From NCBI GenBank assembly GCA_022376515.1, contig WTXI01000005.1:992001-1056000 (forward strand): a DNA stretch of 64,000 nucleotides. The letters run 5' to 3'. Shown here piece by piece: positions 60,301 to 64,000 of this stretch (the stretch's first letter is position 1; every line of letters starts with the position of its first letter). This DNA comes from Lactifluus volemus (lineage: Eukaryota; Basidiomycota; Agaricomycetes; Russulales; Russulaceae). A program made the translations under genes and the position numbers. A model generated the notes under the pieces. That model saw only the letters and a list, made by a program, of their open reading frames with translations, made no database searches and was not told the origin of the DNA.

Positions 60301-61259
60301 ATCGCGACTCTAGAAGGATGTAATTCACACCACGATCCTCGTCATATATCTTGATATAAGTGAAATCAGGATGCACGCAGAGCGCAAGATTGGAAGGGAG
60401 TGTCCAGGGCGTGGTTGTCCACGCTAACAGAGATGTCGTTGGATCGTCCACAAGTAGAAAGGCAACGTTACTGTAGGAATAAACGATCGGGACAGGGACA
60501 ACGAAAGAAGACGCGTATGTAGTACACCTACCCGCAGGATCATTGACCTCCTTGTAATTCTGCCCGGCCTCGAAATTGGACAGCGGCGTGAGCAGTCCGG
60601 TCGAGTAAGGCATGACTTTAAGACCACGATAAACGAGATCGCGCTCATAGAGCTGCTTGAAGGCCCACCAGACGCTCTCCATAAAGCTAAGATTGAGCGT
60701 CTTGTAGTCATTGTCAAAATCGATCCAGCGACCCATGCGTTCTACGGTGTTGCGCCACTCTGCCGAATAGCGCATGACGATCGCGCGGCACTCGGCGTTG
60801 TACCGGTCGATGCCCATCGCGAGCACGTCCCCGCGCGACTTTATCCCGAGCTTCTTGTCGATTTCGTGCTCTACTGGTACGCCGTGCGTGTCCCAACCGA
60901 AACGGCGCGGCACGTGGAAGCCAGAGACGTGCGCGTGGCGCGTGACGATGTCCTATGAAATAGGATGTACAAGATGGAATCACTCGGAAGGTTAAAGTAC
61001 TGTACCTTTATCGTTCCTGCGAGCAGATGGCCATAATGCGGCAGCCCAGTAGCAAAGGGAGGCCCATCGTAGAATGAATAAACGGGTCGTCCTTCGGAGA
61101 GCTTGAGACTGGTTTGGAACGCGTCAATCTCGCGCCAAAATTTTAACACGTTCTCTTCTTCCTGTGGGAAGTTAAACTGAGCTGAGACTAAAGTAAAATT
61201 TAGAGATCTATGAGGATTAAGGAAATAAGGAGCTACTTACTGTCGTGTGGAGGGAACAT
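57309..61259 (-). CDS. ILS1: Cytosolic isoleucyl-tRNA synthetase
   Basis: Class I synthetase. It starts with MFPPHD, then an intron, then [23 protein letters not shown] sequence and [20 protein letters not shown], in which HYGH is the HIGH motif. [20 protein letters not shown] follows. Editing domain: [20 protein letters not shown] and [40 protein letters not shown], then [19 protein letters not shown] and [19 protein letters not shown]. The KMSKS loop is [19 protein letters not shown], followed by [19 protein letters not shown]. The anticodon-binding domain includes [20 protein letters not shown] and [19 protein letters not shown]. It ends [13 protein letters not shown]. The editing domain and length of about 1070 residues match the eukaryotic cytosolic form. 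At least nine introns; no frame break noticed. Confidence 0.94.
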
Positions 61260-61616
61260 GATAAGAAGAACAACTTGAATCAGTGATCAAACCTCAAGTT
61301 AGATTGACTCATTATCTCGGCCCGTTCAACCGTGTCCGCAAACAACTATAAATAACGCGTATTATTTATGTTCTAATTGACATTCATCATCCGCATCTCC
61401 CCCGGTCTCGCGGGGGCCGACTAAACCCTATTTGACCTTCTACTTCCCCAGCACATCTAAGTTTTTCCGTGGCAAGTGGCATAAATCCAGTTGCTCCTTG
61501 GCAACGGATAGCGTCGTTCGGGTCAAACGAAGGTACCGACTAGTGTAGGCCGTGCTTGGGTAGAGGTGTTGTACGCAGTAAATTTGCGTGTCCGATAGGT
61601 TAAGGTGGGGTGGAAA
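61260..61616. other. Intergenic region between ILS1 and PBS2
   Basis: Both neighbours are on the minus strand, so this holds the IleRS promoter and the PBS2 3' end. Nothing else recognised. Confidence 0.5.
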
Positions 61617-63389
61617 CTACGATGGCCGCAGGGTGTCCACAGGGTGCTGAGGTTCAGGTTCTTGCCGCCGTAGTCGCCCCTGCTGTCTTTGTACATCCCT
61701 CCATTGTAGAGCACTTGCTACCCATTCACCCATGTCAACGTCGCGCCGCGCATCTTCTTGGAGAAACGGGTGACCTGCGACGCATCATCATAGGTTAGGA
61801 GATAATGAAACAGATTACAAGATAACTCACCAATAGTTCGGCGTAAGTGGCTCGGTCCTCGGGTCGCTTTAGAAGACACCTGCTTACCCAGTCTCGTGCG
61901 ATTTCTGAGTAGGTGCTAGGTAGCTCTGGCGGATCGCCATGCACGATTGCAGTGAGTTGGGCAAATACGTTTGAATATGTCTCGGGTGGATACGGGTATT
62001 TCCCAAAAGCGATCTCAAGAGTCGCAAGCCCGAGAGACCACACGTCAGATGAAACGGTGTACGTGCTGAGCGCATTCTGGGATTCGCCTTTGATTCGCTC
62101 AGGTGCCATATAGCTCTGGCAGCCGATGTTTGTTTTAGCGAGGGACTTTTCGAGCTGACCGGAAACGCCGAAGTCACAGAGCTTGACATCGCCCTTTTTG
62201 TTAACAAGAACATTCGTAGGTTTAACGTCTAAAGAAAAGAAAGGATTAATGAAAAGGCATTGTCAGTGGAGAAGCGTGACACGCGCCTCGGTGAATAATC
62301 TGCAGTTCGTCCTTGAGGAATTTAAGCCCTTTTACCATATAAGAGACAATGCGACCCAAGACCGGCTCGGGCACCCCAACGCCATATAATTTATCCAGGC
62401 TGCCAGCATCCATGAACTCCATGCAATAGTAGACACAAGACTCTATGAAGAACGCGCCGTAAAATTCGACGATAGATGGGTGCACGGCGCGGTGTAGAAT
62501 GTCAAGTTCCATGATGATAGCATTAAGCTTAGTGTTGTCAAGCTCCAAACGAATTTCCTGTGGATATGGTTATTATAATTCAAAGTGTGCAAGGTAGAGA
62601 CAGGACAGCGCTTACCTTCATCGCCATCGCTACGTTGGTGGGTTTATGGAGAACTCGCTTGACGTACCGTAAGCCCCGCTACCGAGCTCTTCCCCGAGCT
62701 GAAGCTGATCCATATTGATAGCGAAGGAAGGGCCATTGGAGAAGTCGACGCCTGAAGAGTGCACTACCGCCTTGCCGCTGAAGTTGAGAGCACCGGACGG
62801 ATCACTGTAAAAGGATGAACAAAAAAAAAACAAAGCTCGTTATGGCTAGGGGGACATACACGATCTTTCCAAAATTTGCAAAGGGTGTGCTTGACGCGGC
62901 TGCAGAACGGCGAGGAGGCCAGTCGGTATCGGCAGGGACTGCTGCGCCCGGACCGGCGTCCGCATCGCCGCCACCAAGTGGCTGCTCACCTGTGATGTCA
63001 CTGAGTTTGAATACTGGTTTGTTACGGCGAGCAGCCATTCCAGGAGAGAGAACGGGACTAGGGCGGAGCGGGGGGCCACCCGAGGGTGTCCGAAATTGAG
63101 AGGTGGGTGCACCGAGGCTGATGCGCTTGAAAGCGGCAGTGGCAGAGTCGACATCTGGCGATTGTGACGCTCGGTTTGCCATCTAAGAAGAGAACCTCGG
63201 GATGAGATGGGAGTAGTAGACAAGAAGACACATACGGCGGCCATCTTTGCTGTAAACGAGGAGGGATTGGAGTCGCGCCATTGTCATTGCTACCTCTGGT
63301 AGTGATGCGGGAAGAGGCGGGCCGGGTGGATTTCTGGATGGAGTGAGGACAACGGAAGATCTAGTCGAGGCAGACAAAGAATCGGACAT
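61617..63389 (-). CDS. PBS2: MAP kinase kinase of the HOG osmostress pathway (Pbs2)
   Basis: Dual-specificity kinase that activates the Hog1/p38 MAPK. An N-terminal disordered region ([20 protein letters not shown]) leads to [20 protein letters not shown]. Kinase domain: [60 protein letters not shown] (the Pbs2-type GSLDKL), [24 protein letters not shown], and [20 protein letters not shown] with the two activation-loop phosphosites as S-x3-T. Then [20 protein letters not shown]. The C-terminus is [20 protein letters not shown] and a short basic tail to the TAG at 61617. One base appears missing in the P-loop exon (about 62662) and one at an exon start (about 61771); the 5' exon join near 63183-63236 is also one base off. 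The intron splitting HRD has a GC donor. Confidence 0.87.
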
Positions 63390-63544
63390 TTGACTGGGGA
63401 AGGAAGGAGTGTTGGGGGAGGAAGAGGATGGGAGGATGGGGCTACTCGGGTCTCTTAATAAAAAAAAAGGTGAAATGTATGCGCACTGCCAAGGAGTTCA
63501 TGACTCTTTTTTTTTACGCTACGCAGTTAGTTACCCGACTCGTG

Positions 63545-64000
63545 ATGACCTCCTCTTCCTTATTATCAACCTTTCAACCACTCTCCCTTCCACAATTATT
63601 TTATACCCTCTCCTCTCTCGCAGCTCTCATCATACTCTCACTCGCCTATTCCCGTCTCTCTGGCCTTTTTGGCTCAGATAAAGATAAAAATATGTCAATT
63701 ACTGTAAAATGGGGTCGTGAACGGTCGGTGTTCCCCTTCTCCTAACACTGCATTACCTCGCGTTTACCATGCTTCTCCTTCTCATTCACCGCACCTATCT
63801 CATTCCCCTTTCTGCGTCATTACTACCCCCCCTGATCTCCGCACACGCAGCTTCCAGATTCCCCTTCCTTCACTTGATACCACGGTTGCCGTATTCCGCC
63901 AAACTTTATCGGAACATACTCATCTTCCCCCTAATTCTTTCAAACTCATCTATGCTGGTGCCGTCATGAAGGATGACAGTGCTCCTTGTGAGTATTTTCT
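63545..64000 (+). CDS. Membrane-anchored ubiquitin-like domain protein, probably BAG-family co-chaperone (3' end outside window)
   Basis: The ATG at 63545 gives MTSSSLLSTFQPLSLPQLFY then a hydrophobic segment (LSSLAALIILSLAYSRLSGL), so the protein is probably tail-in to the cytosol with an N-terminal anchor. MSITVKWGRER starts a ubiquitin-like fold. A long intron (about 63722-63850) leads to FQIPLPSLDTTVAVFRQTLS, HTHLPPNSFKLIYAGAVMKD and DSAP, cut by another donor (GTGAGT, 63988) near the window edge. The FKLIYAGAVMKDD segment is typical of the ubiquitin-like domain found before BAG domains in fungal Hsp70 nucleotide-exchange factors. The BAG domain itself lies outside the window, so that part is inference. 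Confidence 0.7.

Overview
The window reads as nuclear DNA of a filamentous basidiomycete, most likely an Agaricomycete. Genes lie on both strands, are densely packed, and are cut by many short (about 50-65 nt) GT-AG introns. The accessory families are ones expanded in that group: a FunK1-type kinase, a goodbye-NACHT-ankyrin NLR-like protein and a divergent G-alpha. Single reading frames rarely span a gene, so most calls were made by joining exons by eye; exon edges are approximate unless stated. No rRNA, tRNA or CRISPR was recognised.

Layout. 1-2.25 kb (-): four-BRCT replication/checkpoint protein (Rad4/Dpb11/TopBP1), cut by the left edge. 2.49-3.89 (+): protein phosphatase methylesterase. 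5.99-7.46 (+): unknown single-pass membrane protein. 9.5-23.9: an array of three tandem X-Pro aminopeptidase (M24B) paralogues with an unusual Pro-rich, charged N-terminal extension. Between copies A and B lie a decayed NOG1 fragment and a GH5 exo-beta-1,3-glucanase gene. 24.4-27.0 (-): intact NOG1 GTPase. 27.3-29.5 (-): G-alpha. 30.3-32.5 (+): CDP-diacylglycerol synthase. 32.7-33.4 (-): ribosomal protein uS12/RPS23. 35.0-37.9 (-): TM9SF/EMP70 protein. 38.1-39.9 (-): mitochondrial TyrRS. 40.4-44.0 (+): bifunctional lysine-ketoglutarate reductase/saccharopine dehydrogenase. 44.5-46.7 (+): cytosolic AsnRS. 47.1-48.8 (-): Erd1-like EXS protein. 49.1-55.8: accessory island with a broken FunK1 kinase and a broken NLR-like gene. 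56.3-57.2 (+): Snu23. 57.3-61.3 (-): cytosolic IleRS. 61.6-63.4 (-): Pbs2 MAPKK. 63.5 to the right edge (+): membrane-anchored ubiquitin-like (probably BAG) protein.

The most unusual part is the aminopeptidase array. Copy A keeps every metal ligand of the M24B family. Copies B and C have both lost the same two ligands (Asp to Ala/Gly, Glu to Gly) and a nearby His, so they look like pseudopeptidases; B also carries several disruptions. A broken NOG1 tail after copy A mirrors the intact NOG1 after copy C, so an aminopeptidase-NOG1 convergent unit was duplicated.

A caution applies throughout. One-base contractions break otherwise perfectly conserved essential genes (CDS1, PBS2, the first splice donor of RPS23). 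Some apparent frameshifts may therefore be residual sequence errors, and single-indel pseudogene calls need checking.
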